Shown here: positions 48,912 through 60,570 of the stretch, piece by piece
Layout: each line of letters opens with the position of its first letter
Position numbering within the stretch: position 1 is the first letter of the stretch
NCBI RefSeq assembly: GCF_963576545.1
Contig: NC_083637.1
Span: forward strand, 23,478,007 to 23,542,006
Source of the DNA: Limanda limanda
Lineage: Eukaryota; Chordata; Actinopteri; Pleuronectiformes; Pleuronectidae
Direction of reading: 5' to 3'
DNA: 64,000 nt
Translations under genes and position numbers: made by a program
The notes under the pieces: model-generated
What the model saw: only the letters and a program-made list of their open reading frames with translations
Told to the model about the DNA's origin: nothing
The model's database searches: none

Positions 48912-51627
48912 TAACACTCACCTTGACCTGGCCAAAGCCAATGGTCACTGCAGCAGCACAAGTGAAGCCTTTTATTACAGGGAAAGAGATGAAGTCTAAG
49001 AGAAAACCTGCAGACGACAATAAGTCATGTTATTTTATTTCAGGTTCCTGTTTAAGAACTGGTTTGGGACAACAGCTGGAAATTAGCATGAACTGCTGAC
49101 TCTGGCTCATTGAAATAGATATGTCTGTTGATCAATGAGCACTCTCCCTATCAAATGAAATTATAAATAAATACAAAAGGCAATTTAGTATTTACAGAGT
49201 CTTGTTCTCGGACAAATCATGCAGGAACGTTTCGGAATCCACAGATTTCACAGAAATGCTGTGGTTTCAGCTGATGGGCTCAGCACAGGAAGTCATAGAT
49301 GTGGTGGTAGGAAGTGGCTTTCACACACATGCAAACTAATATCCTGTTTTACTGCAGTTCACTCCCTACACCACTGAGAGTTTGTACATTACATTTCTAT
49401 CACAACTCTTCTTTTTCAATCTGGGCTTTATGTTTAGGAATGTGTGTGTGTAAATGAAAGGTACTTACACAAATGTTTGGAATGGGTCCAGGGGATAATC
49501 TCCACCGGCAGCTTCAACACAGTAGCTACATCTTGTGGGGCAACTGTGACATTACATGAAATACCCACTAAAAGTTATTTTTTTCACCAATGAAATTCTC
49601 GAATTCTGGCCTTGGCTGTCACCTTATTTTGGGCACATATGGGAATGTCTACAGCACAGCTCTGTTGATCAGAGGGGGGAAATCCTATGACATAGTCCCA
49701 CAGCATTTTATAGTGTCAGAAAAAACGTCTGTGCACATATCAAGACCACCAATATTTGGCATCAACAGGTCCCACTATTTACACCATAGGCCTTCTTCCT
49801 CTGTGGGCATGGGGTCACACTACCCACAGGAACACCACCAGTTTCCAAAGTTCTGCAGCCATGCAGCAGCTCATTGTCCCTCCTCTGCTGGTTGCCTTTC
49901 TCTTTCTCGTCTTCGTCCATATACTCTGACTCAAACAAGTGGGGATGACCATCAGCGTCATTGACATTGTCTAAATCAGAAAAAGCCACAATAGTTCCTC
50001 TCATAGCAAAATCCAAACTCCTCTCTCCAACTCTCTTACTCTCACTCATGTTTCCACCTACATCTTCCTCCAACAACTTAAGTCTCGTGAGGCTTGAGAG
50101 TGAGAATTCCTGTTAAGTGAGACATGCATAATGTTGCCAGATTCTTAACAAAGACCCTGAATAATAATTTGAGCCTTTTATTGGGGAAGAAAAACACCTT
50201 TAGTGCATATTTCCTGGACTGTTACAGTTGCCCCATAAAATTGCATCCTAGCCACTGCTGCCATGTCCTGGCTGCCAGCAGAAACAATCTACTGTTCCAT
50301 TCATTTACACACACAGTTATAAACACAGGGATCAGGTCAACTCAAAACAAAATGAGGCATTAAGAAGAAAACTTCAAATCTTATTTTTCAGTTAGATAGA
50401 ACCTCATCAAATGGCCTCTTGCGTTTTGACCAAATTAAGAAAATCTCCACAAAAAAAATTGTATTACAAGGTTTCCACGTGAGCTTAGCAGATGCCCCCC
50501 CCCCCCCCCCCCCGCTCCCCCCGCTCACCTAATCTCAGTAATGCCATCCCAGCCTGGATGACTCCACAGAGGAGGCTGAGGAGGACGGCTCGGTGTGGCT
50601 GTCCCCCCACCAAAGAGAAACACAGGAGGGACATGATGGCTGTGGGACCCAGTGTCACATCCTTAGAGGTCCCCAGGAGGGTGTATATGAACCCCCCCAT
50701 GAAGGCAGAGTAGAGTCCGTACTGTTGAGAGAAATGTTTTCAGGTTAAAGGATGAACAGAGGTGCAACTAACATTTAATTAATTCATGTTTGAAGAAAAG
50801 TTTGAGCTTCACATGCAACATTTATTTTCAGATCCATCTGCTGTAGGCGGAAGGTTTCTCTGCGTTCAGTTTGAACGTACAATGTGTAACTTCTGCCACT
50901 AGGAGTCTCTGAATTTACGTTACGCAGCAAACTGCAATGAATAATCCTGATCCAATACGAGCCGACTGTCTAACAGTGGATGTCTAACTGGCTAAAAGTG
51001 CGTTTATCCTCCGCCATTCGTCATTTATCCCAGAACTAATGCAAAGGAAAAGCCACGGGTAAAGTGCATTCTAGGCAAATAATGGCAACCAAAATTACCT
51101 CAAATAAAATCTTGGATTTCTCTGGGCTTCAACATTGTTTGAAAAATGTTGAATCATATAAATACACAAGTAAGGAATAATATATAGCAGAGCTCTAGTT
51201 GTTTTAAGACATTTTAATGAAGAATTGTTTCATCTTTCATCTTAAAACTTCTGTTGAAGATGTTTATGTACAAGCAGGTTTTATGACATCACAACTAGTT
51301 TGGAAATCAGTCGTTGTGTAATTTATAATTTCCAAGCAGCTGAAATATCCGGAGAGACTTGAATCTGAATACAAATAAAATCCAAAAGATGAACTTTCAC
51401 ACAAAAGACGAGCTGGGACTCACCTGCACAGGAAGACCGGCTACTTCAGCGTAAGCCAGCGCCTGCGGTACAGTGGTCAGCCCGACGGTGATCCCCGCAA
51501 GCAGGTCCATCTGAAGCCACTTCAGCCTGTACCTGGGCAGCCAGGAGAGGATGGGCAACCAGGCCTTCAGGCTGTTGTAGGAGCAGCAGCCACCAGCTGG
51601 CACTTGTCCCACCAGAAGTTCGTCCAT
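43658..51627 (-). CDS. slc26a11: Sulfate/anion transporter Slc26a11
   Basis: Exons: 51627-51424, 50721-50529, 49007-48922, 48828-48612, 48498-48320, 48218-48146, 47419-47308, 47155-47100, 46192-46052, 45973-45846, 44186-44087, 43996-43863, 43768-43658. The sum is 1734 bp, 577 residues (human about 606), all phases matching. It is a multi-pass transporter of the SLC26 family: signature DLLAGITVGLTTVPQALAYA near residue 40, TLGPTAIMSLL in exon 2, ANQELLAIGVTNIMGSF in exon 7. A STAS domain spans about residues 464-570 (VVLDCHHVSIIDYTVV). The human protein moves sulfate and other anions across plasma and intracellular membranes. The gene is head-to-head with sgsh. A non-coding first exon ending near 53089 (donor 53088-53083) with acceptor at 51662 is likely. 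Exons 8-13 lie inside the segmental duplication. Confidence 0.93.
46200..46811. other. slc26a11 intron 8, no further gene
   Basis: I see only intronic sequence with a dinucleotide-rich stretch near 46965-46980 further on. This part was deleted from copy A. Confidence 0.5.
47197..47308. repeat. Compound (TC)n/(CA)n microsatellite
   Basis: A run of TC, then interrupted CA repeats, directly beside the donor of slc26a11 exon 7 (47308). In copy A this stretch and exon 7 are both deleted. Confidence 0.85.
48864..48911. repeat. (GT)n microsatellite in slc26a11 intron 3
   Basis: A nearly pure GT run immediately before the exon 3 donor region. Confidence 0.9.
49020..50490. other. slc26a11 intron 2, with an unassigned repeat-like frame
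   Basis: A minus-strand frame at 50076-49762 (about 104 codons, acidic, MDEDEKEKGNQQRRDNE) has repeat-like character and may derive from a transposon. I do not recognise it and do not call it a gene. Confidence 0.35.
50493..50523. repeat. Poly-C tract
   Basis: A run of about 20 C, just outside the slc26a11 exon 2 donor. Confidence 0.85.
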
Positions 51628-52269
51628 TGTACTGGAGAGGTGAGAGGTGAGAGGGGGGGACCTAAAGAGGAAGAGGATGACAGAAGGGATGAAAAAAAGC
51701 TGTGAGAGAACAAAGGAATAAAGTTTGACCTATTCAAATGTGTGCCTGGTTACAGAATAAATAACACTTACAGAAACACCTCCACGTTAAATGTAACTCA
51801 CTGGCGTTATGCAAGTGCTAGCCAGTTTTTCTGGTTTAGGTTTTGCCTGCTGTGAATCTTCTTTCCCGACAAGAGCTCTGTGCACATGCATGAGTCAGTC
51901 TGTCTGTGTGTTTTTCTGGACAAAAACACAGCAAGTCAAAGGGACTGGCTGCCATATCCTCAGATTCATGCTGTGATCTATGTGAAGTGGAAGAAAACAA
52001 ACAAACAAAAGGTCAGCTACCAGCATGAAGCCAGATCATTTGGACAATAATCACATGCTGTCTACAGGTTTGTCTAGAATGTTGTCGAGATAACTCAAAC
52101 CATGCACATATAAATGTTTTTCTGACCTTTGACCTGATTGGCCTTTGAAACTTTATTATCATGTGATGATCATCTGACAGGTCACCTACAAGCCATAAAA
52201 CTCACTGTCCACATATATTCCTCAGCGTTATAAATCCTCCACTAACAGTGTGATATGTACTTATCTGCC

Positions 52270-52905
52270 ACTAGATTCCTAGTCTATGATATTCTTCTAA
52301 AATGAATGAACAATAAGATGTTGCAGTGACAAAGTAGCAGAACAAGAATAATTTAAATAAAACAGTCAAATGTGTGACTCGAATAAAACACAAAATAATA
52401 TCAACAGAATATAATGCAATGCTACAGAAAAACAATAGAATAGAACAGAAAGAGACACATTGGAATGGATTCAAAAAAGTAATGGAATGCAACAAAATTA
52501 AAGCAACACAAGAGAATCCAAATGGATTGAAAACAACACAATTTGAATACATTATAATAAAATAATAATAGAAGAGAATAGAGTAGAAATGACACAGTAG
52601 AACAAAACAATACAATAGACTAAAACCAACACAATACATTACAATACAACAGAGTAGAACGAAATAGAAACAACACAATAGAACAATAGCATATAATAGA
52701 ATAAACCGGAATAGAATATAATTGAAACAACACAATAGATGACAATAAATGGAAAAAATTGAACAACTGAATTGTAAACAAACAAGTAGGAACAACACGG
52801 TTAAGTGTGATAGAATAAAAAAGAAGAGAGTAGAAAGCCTACACTACTGGAATGGAGCAGAAGAATAGAAACAACACAGAATAGAAAGAATAGAAGACAG
52901 TCTCA
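52270..52905. repeat. Degenerate A-rich tandem repeat (AATAGAA-like)
   Basis: A 600-bp stretch is built from variants of 'acaatagaatagaa' and 'aacaacacaatagaac'. It lies in the 5' intron of slc26a11. The long minus-strand open frame here is composition only. Confidence 0.7.
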
Positions 52906-52977
52906 CCGTGTGTGTGTGTGTGTGTGTCCACCAGTTTAACAGTGCGACCAAGCAACTCTGCACTGATTAATTCTCAT

Positions 52978-53040
52978 ACTCTTCCTCCTTCTCCTCATCT
53001 TCCTCTTCTTCCTCTTCTTCTTCTTATTTCTCTTCTTCCA
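52978..53040. repeat. (CTT)n-rich low-complexity tract
   Basis: Imperfect CTT/CTTCTC repeats between slc26a11 and sgsh. Confidence 0.75.
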
Positions 53041-53082
53041 CAAAAACCACTGAGGCAGCGCGAGACTCGAGTTCCTGTTTCT

Positions 53083-53160
53083 ACTCACCACGTGACCCGT
53101 GTCATGTGACCGCACGCTGCGCGAGGACACAGGAAGAAGTGAGAGCAGTGTTTGTTGTTG
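53083..53160. promoter_or_regulatory. Shared slc26a11/sgsh promoter region with two CLEAR-like E-boxes
   Basis: Two E-box palindromes lie 14 bases apart: ACCACGTGAC (53087-53096) and GTCATGTGAC (53101-53110). They differ from the TFEB/TFE3 CLEAR consensus GTCACGTGAC at two positions and one position. The region is the most CpG-rich part of the gap between the two start codons. SGSH is a known CLEAR-network gene in mammals. The minus-strand text GTGAGT at 53088-53083 would suit a 5' UTR exon donor of slc26a11. Function is inferred. Confidence 0.6.
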
Positions 53161-53307
53161 TTTGTTTCACCGACTGGTTGTGTTACAGTGTCAGACCCAC
53201 CGGCTCCACGCCCACATCCCTGAGCTGTGTGTTGATACGACGGGGTTCAATGCAAGCAAAGGTTCACAGCAAGGGCAGAAGAGCCCGTCCTGAAACTTAA
53301 AGAGTGG

Positions 53308-53361
53308 CCGAGGTCATCATCATCATTATCAACCTTCATCATCTTCATCATCTTCATCATC
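53308..53361. repeat. (ATC)n tract in the sgsh 5' UTR
   Basis: Imperfect CATCAT/CTTCAT repeats run right up to the sgsh ATG. Confidence 0.8.
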
Positions 53362-54390
53362 ATGCTGCTGCAGTTGCTTTGTCTCGTTTCGATCTCACGT
53401 TGCATCACCGAGGCAAAGACCAGAAACGTGCTGCTGATTATTGGTGAGTGATTGTCAGATACATTTGCCCTCCACAGCCATATATAATTCACTTCCCCAA
53501 CCAAAGTGTTTGTATATATTTTTTGTACAGGGGTGATTACCAACATAAATTAATCCATACAGTACTGAGTACATAACAGCACCTGAGATACACACATGTT
53601 CATTGCAAGTGAGTGAATGAATATCAGATCTCCATTCATGCTAATGCTGCATCTTGCCATGATAAAGAAAGTGAAAAATGACAAAATACAGGGACGGATC
53701 ATGTTCCACACCAGGGCCCAATACAAGCAGTTATTTTACAAACGTTTATCATCTGACAGTAGCGCCATCCCCCCCAATCTTCTTATCTGATACAAATACC
53801 AGTTGCGGTATATTAACTTCAGGTAGATGTACACACACATCATGAAGAGAACCTGTGTTTTCCCTCCTCCAGCCGACGATGCAGGTTTTGAGACGGAGGT
53901 GTACAACAACTCTGTGGTCCGCACCCCCCACCTGCGCTCTCTAGCCCAGCGCAGCCTGGTGTTCAGCAACGCCTTCACATCTGTCAGCAGCTGCTCCCCC
54001 AGCCGCTCCACCATCCTCACTGGCCTGCCCCAGGTAACACACACACACAAACACACACACACACACAATCAGAAGTGCTGTGTGCATTTTAATAAACAAA
54101 ATGTCAAGCACATTATATATATGGAGGGGTCCCCCCAAATGTCTCCAGGACTTCAGAGGACATTGCATTGACTGACATTGATTTTCTGGAGACTTACTCT
54201 TACCTTAACCATAGTTACTACTTGCCTAAACTAGCCTTAACTTAAACTTATACTTCACCTTAACCTGAAAATATGTCTTCACCTTAAAATGTTATGATTT
54301 AGGGTGGGGGGTGACATGCTTTTTGTCCCCATATGGGCAAATCCCAATAATGTGACTATCTAAACAAATTTAGGTCCTCACAGCATGGGG

Positions 54391-54435
<45 letters not shown>

Positions 54436-57400
54436 GCACAGACAGCATTGAGGTGTGTTTGTCTTGTTTCCAGCATCAGAATGGAATGTACGGGCTTCAT
54501 CAGGGCGTCCATCACTTCAACTCGTTTGATGCCGTACAGAGTCTGCCCCTGCTGCTCAGCAAGGCTAAGGTTCACACAGGTCAGTAACAAATGAACCAGT
54601 TTATCTTCAGTCTACTAACACATACACTCACTTGCTTTTTAATCACATATTTTTCTTTTTTTTTCATTCCCTCATCCCTGCAGGTATTATTGGGAAGAAG
54701 CACGTCGGTCCTGGATCTGTCTACCCTTTCGACTTTGCCTACACGGAGGAGAACAACTCTGTCCTCCAGGTGGGGAGGAACATCACCCGCATCAAACTCC
54801 TGGTCCGCAAGTTTTTCCAGACTCACAAAGAGGAAGCCATGGAGCAAAGGCGGGAGAAAGAAGAGAATAAAGGAGACAGTGATGATAAAAGAAGTGAAGA
54901 GAGACCGTTTTTCCTTTATGTCGCCTTCCACGACACCCACAGATGTGGACATTCGCAGCCCCAGTACGGAGCTTTCTGTGAGAAGTTTGGTAATGGTGAG
55001 ATGGGGATGGGACGAATACCTGACTGGACTCCAGAATATTACACACCAGACCAAGTAAAGGTCAGTGAAGTAAAGATTTTCTATAGTGACATGTAGAAAG
55101 AGACACAATTTTTAATTAAAAAACAACGATTATTAACTGTTTAATATATAAATATTTTATACAAATGAATATCTATTTTATAAGAGATTTCGACATATTT
55201 TTTGTATCATAAAATGATCATACAAATGTAATAGCACAGTTCTAAACATCAGATATAAAGCACCATCGGAACATTTCTGGAACACAAGTGACAGATGTGT
55301 CTTCCTTTGCCTCTGCTTCTCTCTCCGCTGGATGTTTAATATTAGCGATAATTCACCTGAGTTTTGTTTGTCCCACGCATCAAAACATTTGTTTATGCCT
55401 CATCTCTGCACTTCAGGTTCCTCCCTTTGTGCCAGACACACCTGCAGCTCGAGCAGACCTGGCTGCACAGTACACCACAGTCAGCCGGCTGGATCAGGGT
55501 CTGAAACGACAAGCTACACGTACACAAGATAGCTAGATGGAGACAAGTCTTGTTTTTGTATAACACCACCTGTGTAAACTTCCTCTGCAGGTATTGGATT
55601 AGTTCTTCAGGAGCTCAGGGACGCTGGTTATGAGGACGACACGCTGGTAATCTACAGCTCAGACAACGGCATCCCATTCCCCAACGGCAGAACCAACCTG
55701 TACCGCTCCGGCACGGCAGAACCCATGCTGGTGTCCTCTCCAGAGCACAGGGAGCGTTGGGGAGACACCAGCCAGGCCTACGTCAGTCTCCTTGGTAAGA
55801 AATGGAGACTGAGAATACGAATTTAATACAATAGAAAATCTACCTTGGGAGGCTTCCTACCCCTGGGGGGGAACCGCTGGCTTTTACACACACGAGCAAA
55901 CATGGAGGTTTGTTTATTTTAATAGAGTAAAACCGCCACAAGAGGGAGACGGACCAATGAGGCTTCAGCAGCAGATGGCAGATATAACTGGATAAAGGGA
56001 AGCAGTTGAATGTGAAAATGAATATTATACATAGAATTTATTTGAGATATTATTTATTTACTTATTTGTTGAATCTTTCTCAACTCAAAAGGAAACACTT
56101 GTTACATAAGCAAAATCACCCAAATACATTGACATACATGGTTTTATTGTTCAGGTGTCTCTCTGTATTCACTATGAAATAGCAGTGGCTCTTTAGTTCA
56201 CTATTTCATTTTCAGTACTACTTTTTAGTCTTATTTTCTCACTCTATTTTGTGGCAGACATGACTCCCACCATTCTGGACTGGTTTTCTGTTCCCTACCC
56301 GTCCTACAGCCTCCCGGGCAGCTCCTCCACCCTGGTCCATCTCACCGGTCGCTCCTTGCTGCCCGCTCTGGTCACTGAGCCCGGCCAGTGGCACACCACC
56401 TACGCCAGCCAGTCCCTCCACGAGGTCCGTGAGCATCACTGCTTTCAAACAGGACGTCAGCAACACACGCACACAAGGGATGGAAACACACAGCCGTCTT
56501 AACTGCTGCACTGTCATCTGTGATTTCAGGTCACCATGTACTACCCAACCCGCTCTATCCACCAGGGGGCGTACCACCTGCTCCACAACCTACACTACCG
56601 GATGCCCTTCCCGATTGACCAGGACCTGTACGTGTCCCCCACCTTCCAGGACCTGCTGAACCGCACCAGGCTGAGTGAGCCGACGCACTGGTTCAAGAGT
56701 CTGGAGCAGTATTACTACAGAGAGCGCTGGGAGCTGTACGACTCCAGGTCTGCTGCTCATTTTGTTTCAGTGTTTGTCACAACAGAGGGAGGAAGAAGTT
56801 CACTGGGACGAATCACAGATAAAAAAAACCTAGTGGGTTAAAGGATAAGATCAAGTTTTTAAATGCAGAGTACAGTAGTACAACAGTACTTGGACGACAA
56901 CCATGCGATCCACTGATGAAATAAACCTGCAACAGATAACAGTTTAGTCATGTATTGATGTGATTAGAAAATGCTCAAAAACTGTCGCCATGAAGGAGAA
57001 AAAAGAGAAACTTAATGTTCATAAGAGGGAGTGAGTCAGATTCTCCTGCTCCAGTTTGGTGATCGCCTTAAAAAACCTCAACAATGTCAAAAATGGCTTC
57101 ACTACATATCAAAAACAGCAAAAGCAACAGCTACTGTGTTGAACTTCTAGGTGAAATTTTACTGCTCATATTTAACGTTGTTAACTTAGTATTGTCAATT
57201 TTACATTTTGAATGTTTTCATATATGACTTTAAATAACTGAAATCTGAGCTCCTATCACAAGGACACATACAAGCCCTGAAATAAGACACATGTTCTAAA
57301 ATGTTATGTCTTTAATTTTATTCTAACCCTGTAAGTAAACAGAGAACAATATATTTGCTTTAAATTTGCAAATAAATAGCAAAATAACTGATGAAAAGAC

Positions 57401-58237
57401 ACATCAAAGATTCTTGCTCACACCATTGACCAGTCAATGTTTGGTCAGATTTTCCATTTATTGAGTTTGTACTTTAATACTAACAAAGAAAAAAGATAAG
57501 AGGTCAGGAAATGATTGCAGTTGTTTTATTTAAAGCCTTAATTGCCATAAAATCAACTATAATTCAACTTCTTACTCTCTGACTAATAGTTGAGCATCTA
57601 TTAGCAGCTTATACATGTTTAATAAAAGGTTTATAACACTATAATGGAGCTGTACACAGCACCAAGGACAATTGATTTGTACAGTATTAGCTATTATAAC
57701 CTATGAAGGCATTTTATGGACACATTAATATTATTATTATCATTGAATTATTCATTATTATATTTCTTTATAATAAAAACCATTTTACCTTATTTTCATT
57801 GATTATCTGTTTTTAAATCATCCTCCACTTACCGTGTCTCTACAAGAGGAGTTAAAGTTTATGACAAATACATTAATACACAATGACAACTTCATTATAT
57901 GAAGAGTTTAATAAACCATTGCTCTAATGTCGATATGATGCTTATAAATCCCAAACAGATTGGTAAAATGAATGAAATGACTAACGAGTTCTTTCTAAGA
58001 TCTCGGCTGTGGCCCTGAATGTTTCAATATGAGCAATTGTTTCACCGTCACAGGGCAGACCCACTGGAGGTGAGGAACCTGGTCTCAGACCCGTCCTACA
58101 GCGCCGTGCTCGAGAGCCTGAGGCAGAGTCTGCAGAAGTGGCAGTGGGAGACCGGGGACCCCTGGGTCTGTGGACCAGACTATGTCCTGGAGGACAAACT
58201 GGAGCCGCACTGCAGACCACTCTACAATGGACTCTGA
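53362..58237 (+). CDS. sgsh: N-sulfoglucosamine sulfohydrolase (heparan N-sulfatase)
   Basis: Exons: 53362-53443, 53873-54033, 54474-54579, 54684-55060, 55417-55498, 55591-55794, 56258-56424, 56530-56747, 58054-58237. The sum is 1581 bp, 526 residues (human 502). This lysosomal enzyme removes N-linked sulfate from glucosamine during heparan sulfate breakdown; its loss in humans causes Sanfilippo syndrome A. A signal peptide opens the protein. Visible residues: metal ligands Asp29/Asp30, the formylglycine motif CSPSR with Cys68, [10 protein letters not shown] near 117-126, [23 protein letters not shown], and a final DPWVCGPD. A charged insertion at about 164-189, absent in human, explains most of the extra length. 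The exon 5 donor (GTCTGA) is weak. Exon 8 to 9 is a 1.3-kb intron. Confidence 0.95.
54392..54435. repeat. (CA)n microsatellite in sgsh intron 2
   Basis: A pure CA run of about 22 units, 38 bases before the exon 3 acceptor. Confidence 0.9.
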
Positions 58238-58310
58238 TGAACTCTCATGGTACTTTTACTCATCCATGGCCAATTTGTGTATATATTTTTTTATACGTTT
58301 ATAGTTCAAT

Positions 58311-58316
58311 AATAAA
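58311..58316 (+). terminator. Poly(A) signal of sgsh
   Basis: AATAAA, 74 bases after the stop codon. Confidence 0.65.
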
Positions 58317-58329
58317 CATTAAAGTTGTC

Positions 58330-59525
58330 CCACCATTATTTGTCCTTGTTTTACAAAATAATTGAATCATTCTGATCAGTGGCTCTTCTTATCTGTGTCT
58401 ATACATGTAACGTATCTTTTCTCATCATCCAGACGCAATGATAACCTTGTTTCATTGAAAGCCAATGTGGTTATAAAATATGTTGTTGCTATTATTTAAT
58501 CGAACAAACGTAGATGCATCCCTCCTCCGTCTTAATCGCAGTCGCTGTTGCTCTTGTACTGATCTGCAAGCCTCACAGGGTTCATGACGCATGACCTGTG
58601 AGCTCCATGAATCAATAAGTAAAAAAAGCTTTTTATTGATAAAGGCCTGCTTTTACTGAGAGCTCCACTTTGAAGTCAGACTGATTCACACCTGGAAAGC
58701 TGCTAAAATTTGGATAAGTCGTTTATTCAGTATTGATCTGCCCATTTCCCCCCCTCTCCTATTTCTGTCCCACCTCACTGATGTTGGGGTCTTTTGAAGC
58801 CCCACACACTGGTTCTGCTTCATTACACTCTTTTTGTTTGATGCACAGTTGCATATCATTGGTTTTTATACCTCCAGGGAGATTTTGAACCTAAAAATCT
58901 GCCTAAAACAATATAAAGAAGGACATTTTGTACATCAGTAATTTATAAACTATTCTGGACATGTTTGAGTTTTACAGCAGGGAGCGCTGCATGGGAGCTG
59001 AACGACTACAGCTACAGCTGCTTGTGTTTTGTCAGTGCTCGGTGAAAATGTTCATTGTGATGATACACAGATAACTTCACGTTAGAGGATAAGATCAAGC
59101 TCCTAAACGCAGAGCAGTCACAGAACTTGGCCGACAATGTAAGATCCACTGAAGTAAGATAAACCTGTTGCATGTGTTTTTTACCCTGAGTTAACATGTT
59201 GAACGACCCTTTGTTTGTCATTCATTTAAAAAAACATTTGGACATGTTTAAGTTTTGACAACCTACGCCATTGTCTATCCTGCTCCACTGCTGATAACAA
59301 GTTTCACTTTAACAAACGTCAGAGCAGGACTGATATCCCATACGTCTCCAACCCCTTAATACTCTATACCACACGCACACACACACGCACGCATCACCCC
59401 TTGCATGTCACCACCGAGCCAGCGGATCGATTGTGATAGGTCCTTCCCTCCTCCTGAATACAGATGGCTCATCATCCACCCACCTCCACTTTGATTTGAT
59501 GAACGTCGTCGGTCACGATAACGTC
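58330..59525. other. Intergenic, no gene seen
   Basis: Between sgsh and npb I found no supported frame, only short ORFs without domains and a (CA)-rich patch near 59373-59395. Confidence 0.5.
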
Positions 59526-59531
59526 TCAGCC

Positions 59532-59538
59532 TATATAA
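59532..59538 (+). promoter_or_regulatory. TATA box of npb
   Basis: TATATAA in 'gcctatataagcacc', about 130 bases before the npb ATG, well placed for a short 5' UTR. Confidence 0.65.
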
Positions 59539-59665
59539 GCACCGCAGAGTTCCCCAAACAGACAACAAAACATAAAGTCTGCCGCTGACCAAGAGCAGAC
59601 AGAAGAACAGCCGTCTCTCACTTTGCGAAAAGGAAAAGGAAAGAGGTGCCAAGACGGTTCCAGAC

Positions 59666-60570
59666 ATGGAGAGGTCCGTCAGGTTTGCCGTGGTGTGCGT
59701 CGGAGTGTCCCTGCTCATCTCCTGCCATCCAGCCGAAGCCTGGTACAAGCAGTCGACTGGGCCCAGTTACTACTCGGTGGGTCGCGCCTCTGGTTTGCTC
59801 TCTGGTATCAGGAGGTCGCCGTACGTCCGCAGGGCCGAGTCCGAGGAGACGCAGACGGAGAGCGGGGAGACGACGGGTAAAAACGTGATCCCCGAGAGCA
59901 ACAGGCAGATCTCCATCCTCAAAAACATGGTGAGTACAGTCCCAGCGATGCGCTCTTTATTCCTCCATCGGGGATGGGATGGAGAGGTGGTGCGTAAAAT
60001 GCGCTTTCCACTTTCCACTACTTATATGGCGATGCTTAAATATTTGAACTTGGTAATATTTAGACTAGATAAGCATTAAACATTGATAAGCTTTTACTTT
60101 TGTTTCTTACAGTTGAGATCGAAACTGTAAATAGCGGTTTAATACCCGTGCGTAAAGGCGCACACCAGGGAGCGCCGCAACTCAAAGCGCAGCCAGGAGA
60201 CAAAAATACAGAGCTTTTATATTAGAGGACATTCCGCGTAATTTTATTATTACCTGCTGTTAATTAATTCTAATAATTCGGCTATATTCTAAATGAAGTG
60301 ATTAGTTCAGAGACTTCTCCTTGCAGCTGATTACATGATGGTGGAAGAAAAGAAGGATACAAACCAGGACGATTCTTTTTTTGGGCTGAATTTTATTTCT
60401 TAAACTTACTTTTTCTCATCCCTTCCTCTCCCACCCTTCAGGCCATCTGCGTAAAGGACGTCTCTCCAAACCTGAAGAGCTGCGAGCTGCTGCGGGACGG
60501 GACCGGCACCTTCCAGTGCAAAGGGGACGTCTTCCTCACCCTGGACTCCCTGGACTGTCTGTCCGCCTGA
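59666..60570 (+). CDS. npb: Neuropeptide B precursor
   Basis: Two exons, 59666-59929 and 60442-60570 (393 bp, 130 residues). A signal peptide of about 25 residues ends in CHPAEA. The mature peptide starts [15 protein letters not shown] and runs 29 residues (26-54) to SPYV, followed by the dibasic site RR. An inner GIRRSPY could give a shorter form of about 23 residues, as in mammals. The second exon encodes the conserved tail with four Cys (AICVKD, KSCELL, FQCKGDV, SLDCL). The length and WYK start match NPB; NPW starts similarly but lacks this SPY ending. The product is secreted and acts on NPBWR-type receptors in brain, affecting feeding and stress responses (family knowledge). Confidence 0.92.

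Noticed and set aside
49590..49964. Plus-strand frame of 124 codons in slc26a11 intron 2
   Set aside because: It has no recognisable domain, and the overlapping minus frame is as long. It is probably repeat-derived.
52271..52798. 175-codon minus-strand open frame rich in Phe, Leu, Cys and Ser
   Set aside because: It is the complement of an A-rich degenerate tandem repeat. Its length comes from composition, with no domain.
53736..54068. Minus-strand frame opposite sgsh exon 2
   Set aside because: It is a shadow of the exon; the plus strand carries the CSPSR sulfatase motif and valid splice sites.
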